A stretch of DNA of 64,000 nucleotides from the NCBI GenBank assembly GCA_016292015.1, contig JAEEZY010000003.1, forward strand, positions 16,073 through 80,072, written 5' to 3'. The notes under the pieces were generated by a model. That model had not been told where the DNA came from. It saw only the letters and a program-made list of their open reading frames with translations, and did not search any database. The stretch is from Bacteroidales bacterium (GTDB lineage Bacteria; Bacteroidota; Bacteroidia; Bacteroidales; P3). This document shows positions 24,716-34,082 of the stretch, one piece after another (positions within the stretch are counted from its first letter, which is position 1; each line of letters begins with the position of its first letter). The position numbers were made by a program, and so were the translations under genes.

Positions 24716-27153
24716 TAGTACCAGTAAACAATGGTTACCTTGTCATCGGTTTTCAACGAATAATTGCGATTATATATTGCGGAATAATTAATCTGCTGTG
24801 GGTTTTCGCTGTCAATTTCAAGCAACCCACTACTATTACTACCTACCATTACACCGTTTACATAACAGCGGATAATGCAGGTCGGTTTCGGAGCGTGCTG
24901 TAATGAGAAAGAGGTTTGCCCATCTGTCGCATTGAAGTGCTCTTGTTCCATATGCACATTCAAGGAGCTAACTAATGTGGTAAGGTCATTAAGGCTTTGT
25001 CGCAAAACCCTAATAGAATCCATAAGATCACCCATTTCCTCACGCAAGGTTTGTATGGAGTCTGTCTGCAATGCTGTAATATTGTTCTGAATGCTCTGCA
25101 AATCGTTTGCAACAAGATAGCCAGCGTCATTAGTAAAATCACTTACATTAGTTGGCACTATCGGAATAGTGGGTTTGTTGATCAAGTCGTTGTAGTCCTT
25201 ATTCCATGCTGTGAATACTGGATCGGTCTCGGAATATGACGTAATATACCCAGCATCATTAGTAAATTCGCTAACATTAGTCGGCACTGTCGGTATCGTT
25301 GGCTTATTAGTCAAGTCGTTGTAATTACCGCTAAACCCAGCAGGCAGTTTTACATAGCTACCGCCTGTAAGATATATCGTGTCATGGCCGATACTAAGCA
25401 CCTGTGCTTCGGTGAACGAGGTCAAGTATCCTGCATCATTTGTAAACTCGCTCACATTGGTCGGCACTGTTGGTATGGTTGGCTTGTTCGTCAAGTCGTT
25501 GTAGTCACCGCTAAATCCAGCAGGCAGTTTTACATAGCTGCCACCTGTCAGGTATATCGTATCATGTCCAATGCTCAGTACTTGGGCTTCAGAAAATGAT
25601 GTCAAATATCCAGCGTCGTTGGTGAATTCGCTGACGTTAGTCGGCACTGTCGGTATAGTGGGTTTGTTGGTCAAGTCGTTATAGTCGCCACTGAACCCAG
25701 CAGGCAGTTTTACATAGCTACCGCCAGTGAGATATATAGTATCATGTCCGATACTCAGCACCTGCGCCTCAGTGAACGAGGTCAAGTATCCTGCATCATT
25801 TGTAAACTCGCTCACATTGGTCGGCACTGTTGGTATGGTTGGCTTGTTCGTCAAGTCGTTGTAATCCTTGTTCCATGCTGTGAATACAGGATCGGTCTCG
25901 GAATATGACGTAATATAACCAGCATCATTGGTAAATTCGCTAACATTAGTCGGCACTGTAGGTATAGTGGGTTTGTTGGTCAAATCGTTGTAGTTGCCGC
26001 TGAACCCGGCAGGCAGTTTCACATAGCTACCGCCTGTGAGATAAATTGTATCATGGCCAATGCTAAGCACCTGAGCCTCGGTGAACGAAGTCAAGTACCC
26101 TGCATCGTTGGTAAACTCACTCACATTAGTCGGCACTGTCGGTATAGTGGGTTTGTTGGTCAAGTCGTTATAGTCGCCGCTGAACCCTGCAGGCAGTTTT
26201 ACATAGCTACCGCCAGTGAGATATATCGTGTCATGTCCAATGCTCAGCACCTGCGCCTCAGTGAACGAGGTCAAGTACCCTGCATCGTTTGTCAACTCGC
26301 TCACATTGGTCGGCACTGTCGGTATAGTAGGTTTGTTGGTCAAATCGTTATAGTCGCCACTAAACCCAGCCGGCAGTTTCACATAGCTGCCTCCTGTGAG
26401 ATATATGGTGTCGTTGCTGATGCTCAGCACCTGGGTTTCCGTAAAGTCTGTGATATATCCTGCGTCGTTTGTCAACTCGCTCACATTGGTCGGCACTGTC
26501 GGTATAGTAGGTCTGTTCGTCAAGTCGTTATAGTCACCGCTGAAGCCGGTAGGCAGCTTTACATAACTGCCACCTGTGAGATATATCGTGTCGTTGCTGA
26601 TGCTCAAAACCTGTGTCTCTGTGAATGAAGTCAAATAGCCTGCGTCGTTTGTCAACTCGCTTACATTGGTCGGTATTGTCGGCTTGTTTATAAGGTCGTT
26701 ATAATCCTTGTTCCATGCACTGAAAATCGGGTCGCTCTCCGTGAAGTTCACTCCGCCGATGATGCTGTCAACAGTACCTGCATGCAAGGCATACGGCACG
26801 CTCACCATCTGCTGGGTGGTGGTGAGAATGTAGTTTGTGCCTCCGTCGGGGTCAACCTCACTTTTCAGGTAGTACGGCCCATTGCCCCAGTCGATGGCAT
26901 CAAACCCAGCACCGCCAATCATGGTGGTAAAAAGTCCGTTGTCGTTGGTGCGAACGGTCTCCGTCTGGCTGTAAACCTCTGTGCCAGTCTCCGAGCCTCG
27001 CACAATCGTAATACGCACCCCCACGTTGCCGTTGCTTACCAATTGTCCGTTGTTGTCACGAACTACTGCCTGATAGGTCATCTTCTGCGGTGCTTGCGCC
27101 ATTGCCACTACGCTCATAAGCACCGCCACTAAAACTAATAAACTCTTTTTCAT
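24715..27153 (-). CDS. Tail-fibre-like surface protein with ten tandem repeats
   Basis: 812 residues. After a signal peptide (to about 20) comes the Bacteroidota N-terminal module APQKMTYQAVVRDNNGQLVSNG. Ten repeats follow, most of exactly 60 residues (180 bp): YNDLTNKPTIPT, VPTNVSEFTNDAGYLTSF, TEAQVLSIGHDTIYLTGGS, YVKLPAGFSG. Units 5 and 9 are shorter (ITSYSETDPVFTAWNK). A coiled coil follows (about 685-735), then a C-terminal tip domain (FNATDGQTSFSLQHAP to TIVYWY) like those of phage tail fibres. It is probably a trimeric cell-surface fibre. The pattern of repeats 4-5 matches 8-9, which points to segmental duplication. It lies 30 bp after the T9SS-sorted gene. Confidence 0.85.
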   Translation of the reverse strand: MKKSLLVLVAVLMSVVAMAQAPQKMTYQAVVRDNNGQLVSNGNVGVRITIVRGSETGTEVYSQTETVRTNDNGLFTTMIGGAGFDAIDWGNGPYYLKSEVDPDGGTNYILTTTQQMVSVPYALHAGTVDSIIGGVNFTESDPIFSAWNKDYNDLINKPTIPTNVSELTNDAGYLTSFTETQVLSISNDTIYLTGGSYVKLPTGFSGDYNDLTNRPTIPTVPTNVSELTNDAGYITDFTETQVLSISNDTIYLTGGSYVKLPAGFSGDYNDLTNKPTIPTVPTNVSELTNDAGYLTSFTEAQVLSIGHDTIYLTGGSYVKLPAGFSGDYNDLTNKPTIPTVPTNVSEFTNDAGYLTSFTEAQVLSIGHDTIYLTGGSYVKLPAGFSGNYNDLTNKPTIPTVPTNVSEFTNDAGYITSYSETDPVFTAWNKDYNDLTNKPTIPTVPTNVSEFTNDAGYLTSFTEAQVLSIGHDTIYLTGGSYVKLPAGFSGDYNDLTNKPTIPTVPTNVSEFTNDAGYLTSFSEAQVLSIGHDTIYLTGGSYVKLPAGFSGDYNDLTNKPTIPTVPTNVSEFTNDAGYLTSFTEAQVLSIGHDTIYLTGGSYVKLPAGFSGNYNDLTNKPTIPTVPTNVSEFTNDAGYITSYSETDPVFTAWNKDYNDLINKPTIPIVPTNVSDFTNDAGYLVANDLQSIQNNITALQTDSIQTLREEMGDLMDSIRVLRQSLNDLTTLVSSLNVHMEQEHFNATDGQTSFSLQHAPKPTCIIRCYVNGVMVGSNSSGLLEIDSENPQQINYSAIYNRNYSLKTDDKVTIVYWY

Positions 27154-27183
27154 GATTATATCTATTTTTTTGATTCTAATTTG

Positions 27184-27672
27184 TTATTTTGCTTTGTTTA
27201 TCCTGTAGCCATTCTCTGCACCGTTGCCAGTGACTTTCAGCACATAGCTGCCAGCTGCAAGGTCGGACATATCTATTGATGTTTCTCCGTTTTGCAGTTT
27301 TCCATTGCTCAGTTTACGCCCATTTACGTCATATAAGGTATAGTTTAGTTGGGATTCCCCGACCACTCTAACCGTAATGTTGTCCGTTGTCGGGTTGGGG
27401 TATATCTTGATGTCCGCTGCTATCGGTGTTGCCCCTTCAATCTTCAGTTCCTCCACGCTGTAGGCCTGCTGCACACCCTCGGTCAATTTTGCCGACAACC
27501 GCTCCGCGTTCGTGACCCTCGTCTTGGCGGGCTGCGTCGCCACCTGCCCTGCGGTATAACTGAGCTTCGCCGAACCCGACACGGCATCGCCACCCACAGT
27601 CGAGAATGTGGCCTGTGCTTTCAAACCAAAACACGCTGTCATAAGCGCTACTATGACTATTACCTTTTTCAT
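27184..27672 (-). CDS. T9SS type A sorting domain-containing protein
   Basis: 162 residues from the ATG at 27672 (MKKVIVIVALMTACFGLKAQ is the signal peptide). The open frame extends upstream but only in antisense of the previous gene. The mature N-terminal part (FSTVGGDAVSGSAKLSYTAGQVATQ) resembles short surface proteins that begin with such a beta hairpin. The last 80 residues form a typical T9SS C-terminal domain: IKIYPNPTTDNITVRV, YTLYDVNGRKL, MSDLAAGSYVLKV. It should be exported by the type IX system and attached to the outer surface. The start overlaps the upstream stop (ATGA). Confidence 0.88.
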   Translation of the reverse strand: MKKVIVIVALMTACFGLKAQATFSTVGGDAVSGSAKLSYTAGQVATQPAKTRVTNAERLSAKLTEGVQQAYSVEELKIEGATPIAADIKIYPNPTTDNITVRVVGESQLNYTLYDVNGRKLSNGKLQNGETSIDMSDLAAGSYVLKVTGNGAENGYRINKAK

Positions 27673-28625
27673 CGCTGCAAATCCTCCAGTTCTTCCGAGT
27701 CCTCTTCCTTCATTGGTTGCGAGGGCTGCTGTTGTTGTTCTTCTTGCTGTTTGTCCGTTGCGGGCTTCACCTGCTCCGGCTTTTCCTCCGGCGTGGTCAC
27801 TTCCCCGTCCGGCTGCTCCGATTCCAGCGTGTCCGCCGGCGCTTCCGTGGTCTCGTCTGTCCATATATCTTCTTCGTTTGTTGATTTCTGTTTGCGTTTA
27901 AGGTTCATTCCAAACGGCACACTCACCCTCACGGTTATCTCGATGCCCCGTCCAAGACGTCCACCTGTGGCCAGCGGCTGGTCAAGGCTGGGGTTCAGCA
28001 CCGTCAGGTTTCCGTTTTGTTCCTGTTTGGCAAAGTTGCGCACCAAGCCCCAGTTATAGCCGATTTCACCAGAGAGGTATATCGCCCAGCCTTTGCCGAA
28101 CACGGGATATTCCAATCCCGCACCGCAGAACATGTCGAAGTCGTGCATCTTCATGTTGCTTTTCGACAGCGGCATGTTAATCTCCTCGGTGAAGTCGTCT
28201 ATGTAGTTCACCCGTCCGCCCAAAGTGGTGTTCCACATAGGTGCAACTATCACGTAGGGCGAAAGCAGTGTTTTGTGTATAGTGAAGTTGTATATCACTC
28301 CAACGCGCATGTCCAAGCAGTGCGCCCTCATGCGGTATTTCACATCCTCCCATTCAAGATTTGCACCCCTGCCGACGTAGGCGATTTCAGGCCTTACGGA
28401 AAGACCGAACGGTGTGCGATACTGAAAATAGACTCCAGCCACTGCGTTGGCGGTCATCGTGTGCTTGTACATATCGTAACAATCTGCCGTAAGGCGCATA
28501 TCACCGATGCTGACGCCGGTCTTGACTCCAGCCGAGAACATCTGCAGAGAAAGCTTCTCCTGCCCGTATGCCGTCACCGACAGCACCGCGAGCAACATTA
28601 TAACAACACTCTTCTTCATCTTCAT
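27669..28625 (-). CDS. Outer-membrane beta-barrel protein with acidic Gln/Glu-rich tail
   Basis: 318 residues. The start at 28625 overlaps the preceding stop by 4 bp. A second ATG six bases later is possible. A signal peptide (VVIMLLAVLSVTAYG-Q) is followed by alternating amphipathic strands (VGVIYNFTIHKTLLSPYVIV, WAIYLSGEIGYNWGLV, IEITVRVSVPFGMNL) typical of small 8-stranded barrels of the PorT/OmpA-beta type. The last 75 residues are low-complexity Glu/Gln/Pro (EEQQQQPSQP) and probably lie in the periplasm or at the surface. In this locus it may anchor or export the neighbouring surface proteins, which is an inference. Confidence 0.75.
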   Translation of the reverse strand: MKMKKSVVIMLLAVLSVTAYGQEKLSLQMFSAGVKTGVSIGDMRLTADCYDMYKHTMTANAVAGVYFQYRTPFGLSVRPEIAYVGRGANLEWEDVKYRMRAHCLDMRVGVIYNFTIHKTLLSPYVIVAPMWNTTLGGRVNYIDDFTEEINMPLSKSNMKMHDFDMFCGAGLEYPVFGKGWAIYLSGEIGYNWGLVRNFAKQEQNGNLTVLNPSLDQPLATGGRLGRGIEITVRVSVPFGMNLKRKQKSTNEEDIWTDETTEAPADTLESEQPDGEVTTPEEKPEQVKPATDKQQEEQQQQPSQPMKEEDSEELEDLQR

Positions 28626-29221
28626 TTCATGTCGGTTATGGGCAGCGACACTCCGTCGCCGTCGGTGAACACCCGGTAGCTGTCTGGCTCGATTATAACA
28701 CCTCGCTCGTCTGTCTTGTCTCTCATCACAACTGCATAGTAATATCCTTCGACCGCATCGCCTGTGCGTGTGCCGGAGATAATGGTCACTTGCTCGCAGC
28801 TCCAACCACGGGCTTCGTTCTCCGACTGCTCGATGGTGTACATGGTGAAGTTGTCGCCCTCGCCGATGATGTGAGCCTCTTTGCCAAGTGCGGACGCTGT
28901 GTTCTGCCATTCCTTGTATTTCGCAAGGTTGCGTCCGTTCTGTCGTTCCACACGCCAATGCAGGTCATAGAAATCGCCGGCATAGTTGTCCGATGCAAAA
29001 GTCAGAGTCATAGGCGATGCCAGCCAGTCACCCTCAATATTTGGAGGCGTACCGCCTTCATAGATAGGCATATACTCTGACAAGGCATCCTGCTCCGCTG
29101 CCGACAGCACCGCCTCTGGTATTTTTACTCCTCGCACGGGCAGCAGCACTGTCTCGTCGGTCTCCTTCATGCAGCCAGACAACAGGATAGGCAGCATAAG
29201 AATGATTGTAAATTTTCGCAT
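28622..29221 (-). CDS. Lipoprotein of unknown function, first gene of surface locus
   Basis: 199 residues with the lipobox LLSGC (Cys17). The mature domain is beta-rich with no family I can name. A region around IEGDWLASPMTLTFASDNYAGD and later GYYYAVVMRDKTDERG suggests a lipocalin-like or calycin-type barrel, but this is only a resemblance. It is first in an overlapping gene chain (lipoprotein, barrel, T9SS protein, tail-fibre protein, FN-like protein). A consensus promoter lies about 310 nt upstream. Confidence 0.7.
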   Translation of the reverse strand: MRKFTIILMLPILLSGCMKETDETVLLPVRGVKIPEAVLSAAEQDALSEYMPIYEGGTPPNIEGDWLASPMTLTFASDNYAGDFYDLHWRVERQNGRNLAKYKEWQNTASALGKEAHIIGEGDNFTMYTIEQSENEARGWSCEQVTIISGTRTGDAVEGYYYAVVMRDKTDERGVIIEPDSYRVFTDGDGVSLPITDMK

Positions 29222-29524
29222 ATTGGATTTTTGGGGTTGATACTATTTTCTATTTTCAAGTCCCCAAACCTCCAACAGGACTACATATAAAAAAGAAAGG
29301 CATGAGGTTTATGTGCTCATGTCCGTCTTGATAGAGGTATCGCCAAACACCTTTGCTGGAACGGTTTTAAGGAACATATCTCACGCCTGAAGTTATACCA
29401 GTGAAAGGTATAACATTCCAAGCGAAAGCATTATGCTCGGTCCTCCAGCTTTGAAACTTGGCGAATTTCTATCAAAGGACAAATGTCGCAATGCTTTTCT
29501 CGCATACTTACATTCTCTCGTAAG
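29222..29524 (-). ncRNA. Long structured leader or small RNA upstream of the surface locus
   Basis: The promoter at 29562-29531 would give a roughly 300-nt leader. It contains an 8-bp perfect hairpin (GTTATACC 29392-29399 with GGTATAAC 29407-29414) and, further down, CATGAG/CTCATG (29302-29307 with 29317-29322) followed on the minus strand by CCTTTCTTTTTT, a weak terminator shape. No open frame fits. It may be an attenuator, a riboswitch-like leader or a stand-alone RNA. I cannot match it to a known class. Confidence 0.45.
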
Positions 29525-29530
29525 CGGGTG

Positions 29531-29562
29531 CAAAGGTACAACCTTTTTTGTTAAGTTGCAAA
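29531..29562 (-). promoter_or_regulatory. Consensus Bacteroidota promoter of the surface-protein locus
   Basis: Minus strand TTTG (29562-29559), 20-nt spacer, TACCTTTG (29538-29531). One of the best matches to the TTTG/TAnnTTTG consensus in the window, yet about 310 nt from the first gene. Confidence 0.75.
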
Positions 29563-29703
29563 TGGTGGTAAATAGAAATATTTTGAGCTGAAACGCACCA
29601 AGGTATCCGGCACCGAAAATGATAGTTTGACATTTCTTGTTGACTATTGACATTCTGCATCGGTTTGTGTCATTTTGTCACATATCATACTGCCTTGTCA
29701 TTT

Positions 29704-29718
29704 TGGCACACTATTTGC
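29704..29718 (+). promoter_or_regulatory. Sigma-54 promoter of groESL
   Basis: TGGCAC (29704-29709), five bases, TTGC (29715-29718) is an exact -24/-12 element. It lies 73 bp before groES. TGTCA/TGACA motifs surround it: TGTCATTTTGTCACA and CTTGTCATTTTGGCAC upstream, and the palindrome TGTCAT-N6-ATGACA downstream. They may be activator or repressor sites. Confidence 0.75.
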
Positions 29719-29790
29719 TTTGTTTAATGTGTCATCGAAAAATGACAACACACCAAAGAATCAAATATTAACAAATAAACACACAACACT

Positions 29791-30060
29791 ATGAACATTA
29801 AACCTTTGGCAGACCGCGTTCTTATCGAACCGGCAGAAGCAGAGCAGAAAACAGCTTCGGGAATCATAATCCCTGACACAGCAAAAGAGAAACCTCAGCG
29901 TGGCAAGGTGGTGGCCGTTGGCAACGGTACCAAGGACCACGACATGACCGTCAAGGTCGGCGACCATGTGCTTTATGGAAAATACAGCGGCACCGAAGTG
30001 GATATCGATGGCGTGAAGTACATGATCATGAAAGAAAGCGACATCTACGCTATCATCTAA
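29791..30060 (+). CDS. groES: Co-chaperonin GroES
   Basis: 89-residue heptameric lid of the GroEL chamber. N-terminal [27 protein letters not shown] includes the mobile loop. [18 protein letters not shown] is the conserved middle. Normal length. The gene precedes groEL by 93 bp. The gap contains AAGGTTCGCTTCG and 8-bp TTTAAACC repeats rather than a terminator, so the two are one operon. Confidence 0.97.
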   Translation: MNIKPLADRVLIEPAEAEQKTASGIIIPDTAKEKPQRGKVVAVGNGTKDHDMTVKVGDHVLYGKYSGTEVDIDGVKYMIMKESDIYAII

Positions 30061-30062
30061 GT

Positions 30063-31788
<1,726 letters not shown>

Positions 31789-31811
31789 ACCGACGGTGCA
31801 TAGTCAAGAGA

Positions 31812-31848
31812 AGAGCGGATGCCCGAAAAGGACATCCGCTCTTTTTTT
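31812..31848 (+). terminator. Intrinsic terminator of groESL
   Basis: 10-bp stem (AGAGCGGATG at 31812-31821, CATCCGCTCT at 31833-31842) followed by a run of T. Confidence 0.9.
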
Positions 31849-31884
31849 ACATCTTTAAAATTCAGAAAAGGAATCGAGCATCAG

Positions 31885-32751
31885 TCATGAAGCGAGTGAA
31901 TCAAGCACTCTGGCTATGCACTCTCGCATCTGTGGGTGATAGTCGCTCAGGAAAGTGCCGTCGGCACGATTGGCAATGATGAGGCACACGGTGAGAGCCT
32001 GATGACCCATGATGGCTGAGAGACCGTAGATGGCCGAAGTCTCCATCTCGAGGTTGGTGAGTCGGCATCCGTTCCATGAGAAGGTAGCCAATCGCTCATT
32101 GAGGTCAGCAATGCTTGGCTCTATACGTAGAGCCCGTCCTTGTGGGGCGTAGAAACCAGGTGCTGTGGCTGTTATCACATGGTGCATCCCGTCGGTGACC
32201 TTGTCGAAGAGACGGGTGCCTGCGTCGGCTGAATATGGCTTCGAGAAGCAGGCGTCGAACTGCATGTGCTTGATGAAGGCTTCGTTGAGCGGTTCGTTGA
32301 GTTGGGATGGGTCGTGACGGTAGTAGTTGAGTAAACCGTCGAGGCCAACAACATGTTTCGATGCCACCAGAGAGCCTACCGGGACATCACTGTGGAGGGA
32401 GCCGCTGGTGCCGATACGTACCATATTGAGACTTCGATGGGTGTTTTTAGGTGTGCGTTGTTGGAGGTCAATGTTGGCGGCGGCGTCGAGTTCGGACACC
32501 ACTATGTCGATATTGTCGCAACCCATGCCTGTAGAAAGTGCCGTAAAACGATGCCCATGGTATTGGCCTGTGACGGCGTGCATTTCGCGGTTGTACGACT
32601 CATGTTTAACGCTGTCGAAGATTTCTTTGAACATCTCCACACGACCCGGGTCTCCAACCAGTATGACATCGTCGGCAAGGGTGTCGGCTGTGAGGTGTAT
32701 GTGGTAGAGGCTTCCGTCGGGAGCCAAAACCAATTCGCTTGATTTAATCAT
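31885..32751 (-). CDS. Nucleoside phosphorylase (uridine phosphorylase-like)
   Basis: Phosphorolytic cleavage of a nucleoside to free base and (deoxy)ribose-1-phosphate in salvage. 288 residues from the ATG at 32751. The frame opens 39 bp earlier, but that part is encoded by the terminator of the next gene. Motifs: phosphate-binding VGDPGRVEMF and STGMGCDNIDIV, the central MVRIGTSGSLHSDVPVGSLV, and the sugar-binding NLEMETSAIYGL. Uridine is the likeliest substrate from these motifs, but purine or other pyrimidine nucleosides are possible. Confidence 0.88.
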   Translation of the reverse strand: MIKSSELVLAPDGSLYHIHLTADTLADDVILVGDPGRVEMFKEIFDSVKHESYNREMHAVTGQYHGHRFTALSTGMGCDNIDIVVSELDAAANIDLQQRTPKNTHRSLNMVRIGTSGSLHSDVPVGSLVASKHVVGLDGLLNYYRHDPSQLNEPLNEAFIKHMQFDACFSKPYSADAGTRLFDKVTDGMHHVITATAPGFYAPQGRALRIEPSIADLNERLATFSWNGCRLTNLEMETSAIYGLSAIMGHQALTVCLIIANRADGTFLSDYHPQMRECIARVLDSLAS

Positions 32752-32770
32752 GTTTTCCTTTGCTGTTTTG

Positions 32771-32810
32771 TAAAAAAGAGGGGCACGCAAGTGTATTACA
32801 TGCCCCTTTT
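32771..32810 (-). terminator. Intrinsic terminator of the Ser/Thr-rich gene
   Basis: AAAAGAGGGGCA (near 32772-32783) pairs with TGCCCCTTTT (near 32799-32808). The stem lies just past the stop of the minus-strand gene at 32835, and its minus-strand side ends in a T-run. It overlaps the false N-terminal extension of the phosphorylase. Confidence 0.7.
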
Positions 32811-32834
32811 GTTCAATTGGTCATTGAATGGGAA

Positions 32835-34025
32835 TTACCGTCTTGACGATGACGGGTTCCTTGAAGATGTGCTGCTCGAGCTGGCAGAACGGGTGGACGA
32901 TGATGTGGTGGTCGAAGAGCTGGTGCCACGGGTGGTGGTTCCGGTGCTCTGCGAGGTGCCCCTGGTTGTAGTGGTAGTGGTGGTCTTGGTTGCCTGAGAG
33001 CTTGAGCTCGACGAGCGGGTGCCGCTGTTCGAGGTCTGAGTGGTTGTGCCACGTGGAGTGGTGGTTGTTGTGGTGGTGCTTGACGAGCGGGAACCTGTGT
33101 TGGAGCTCTGTGTTGAAGTTCCGCGACCTGTGGTGGTTGATGTGCTGGTACTCGACGAGCGGGAACCTGTGTTTGAGCTCTGCGTCGAGGTGCCACGGCC
33201 TGTGGTGTTTGTGGTAGCGCTTGACGAGCGAGAGCCAGTGTTGGTGGTTTGTGTCGAGGTTCCACGTGGTGCAGAGGCACTGCGTTCGGTCAATATGGTG
33301 TTGGGGTCGGCGGTGTTGCCAGTGGTGCGGCGAGTGCTGGCAGTCGAGGATGTGGCACGTTGGCTTGGGTTGCCCATGGTGGTTGTGGGGTTGCTGCCAC
33401 GAGTGTTGCCCAAGTAACCATGGCCGTCAGGTGTCATGGTGCGAGGCATTTCTACACCTGGCGTGTAGGGGTCGCGATGCACAGGGATAGGTTCAGAGCG
33501 GTGACGCATATAGTATGGCGGATAGTTGTAAGGATTGTGACCGGTGTAAGGATGATGCCAACCCGGCTGGTGGATGTCATAGTGGTAGGTGTAAAGGAAT
33601 CCGGGGGCGTGGAAACGACGCTGGAACGGACGATAGGGAGGCATGACCCATCTGAAAGTTGGAAGCGGACGGGCATTGCGGAAGCGCAGGGTGGTGGCAG
33701 CGCTGTACATACGGGTTCCCGTGGCGTTGTAGAGCCAGACGCATCCGAGATCCAGGGGCATATAGATTTCGTCACCAGTGTAGGCGTCGAATCCATAGAG
33801 CCATATTTCGTAGAACTGGGAGTTGACTTTTTCAGCCCACACTTCGTTGACAAGGACGTAGGTTTCGATTTCGTCTTCGTAACCGCAGTAGATCATGAGC
33901 TCGGTTTGTGCGTCAAGGTGACGGATTGTGCGCTGAGCCTGGCTGAATGTAAAATAGCGAATCGAATTAGCCGAAACGCTCATAGTCAAGGCAATAAGCA
34001 CCAACATAAGAAAGATTTTTTTCAT
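32835..34025 (-). CDS. Exported protein with long Ser/Thr repeat tail
   Basis: 396 residues. Signal peptide (1-19, SVSA-N), then a compact domain (20-125) with a strand-rich stretch and RFRNARPLPTFRWVMPPYRP, then a His/Pro/Tyr-rich linker, and finally about 180 residues of almost pure Ser/Thr/Arg/Gly. The tail has three copies of a unit near GRGTSTQSSNTGSRSSS plus degenerate ones. Such tails are likely O-glycosylated in Bacteroidota, which is an inference. Unknown family. It follows the macroglobulin gene after 57 bp but has its own -7 box. Confidence 0.7.
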   Translation of the reverse strand: MKKIFLMLVLIALTMSVSANSIRYFTFSQAQRTIRHLDAQTELMIYCGYEDEIETYVLVNEVWAEKVNSQFYEIWLYGFDAYTGDEIYMPLDLGCVWLYNATGTRMYSAATTLRFRNARPLPTFRWVMPPYRPFQRRFHAPGFLYTYHYDIHQPGWHHPYTGHNPYNYPPYYMRHRSEPIPVHRDPYTPGVEMPRTMTPDGHGYLGNTRGSNPTTTMGNPSQRATSSTASTRRTTGNTADPNTILTERSASAPRGTSTQTTNTGSRSSSATTNTTGRGTSTQSSNTGSRSSSTSTSTTTGRGTSTQSSNTGSRSSSTTTTTTTPRGTTTQTSNSGTRSSSSSSQATKTTTTTTTRGTSQSTGTTTRGTSSSTTTSSSTRSASSSSTSSRNPSSSRR

Positions 34026-34068
34026 AACAGTAAGAGTTTAAATTGTAATTTTGTCGATATTTGAATTG

Positions 34069-34076
34069 CAAAGATA
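34069..34076 (-). promoter_or_regulatory. -7 box of the Ser/Thr-rich exported protein gene
   Basis: Minus strand TATCTTTG (34076-34069), about 44 nt upstream of the ATG at 34025. No clear -33 TTTG. Confidence 0.5.
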
Positions 34077-34082
34077 GCAATT

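Noticed and set aside
24715..27153. Prophage tail-fibre gene as evidence of a prophage
   Set aside because: The N-terminal signal peptide and Bacteroidota module and the neighbouring lipoprotein and T9SS genes point to a cell-surface protein. No other phage genes are present.
29625..29790. CIRCE/HrcA operator at groESL
   Set aside because: The inverted repeats here are TGTCAT/ATGACA, not the CIRCE consensus TTAGCACTC-N9-GAGTGCTAA.
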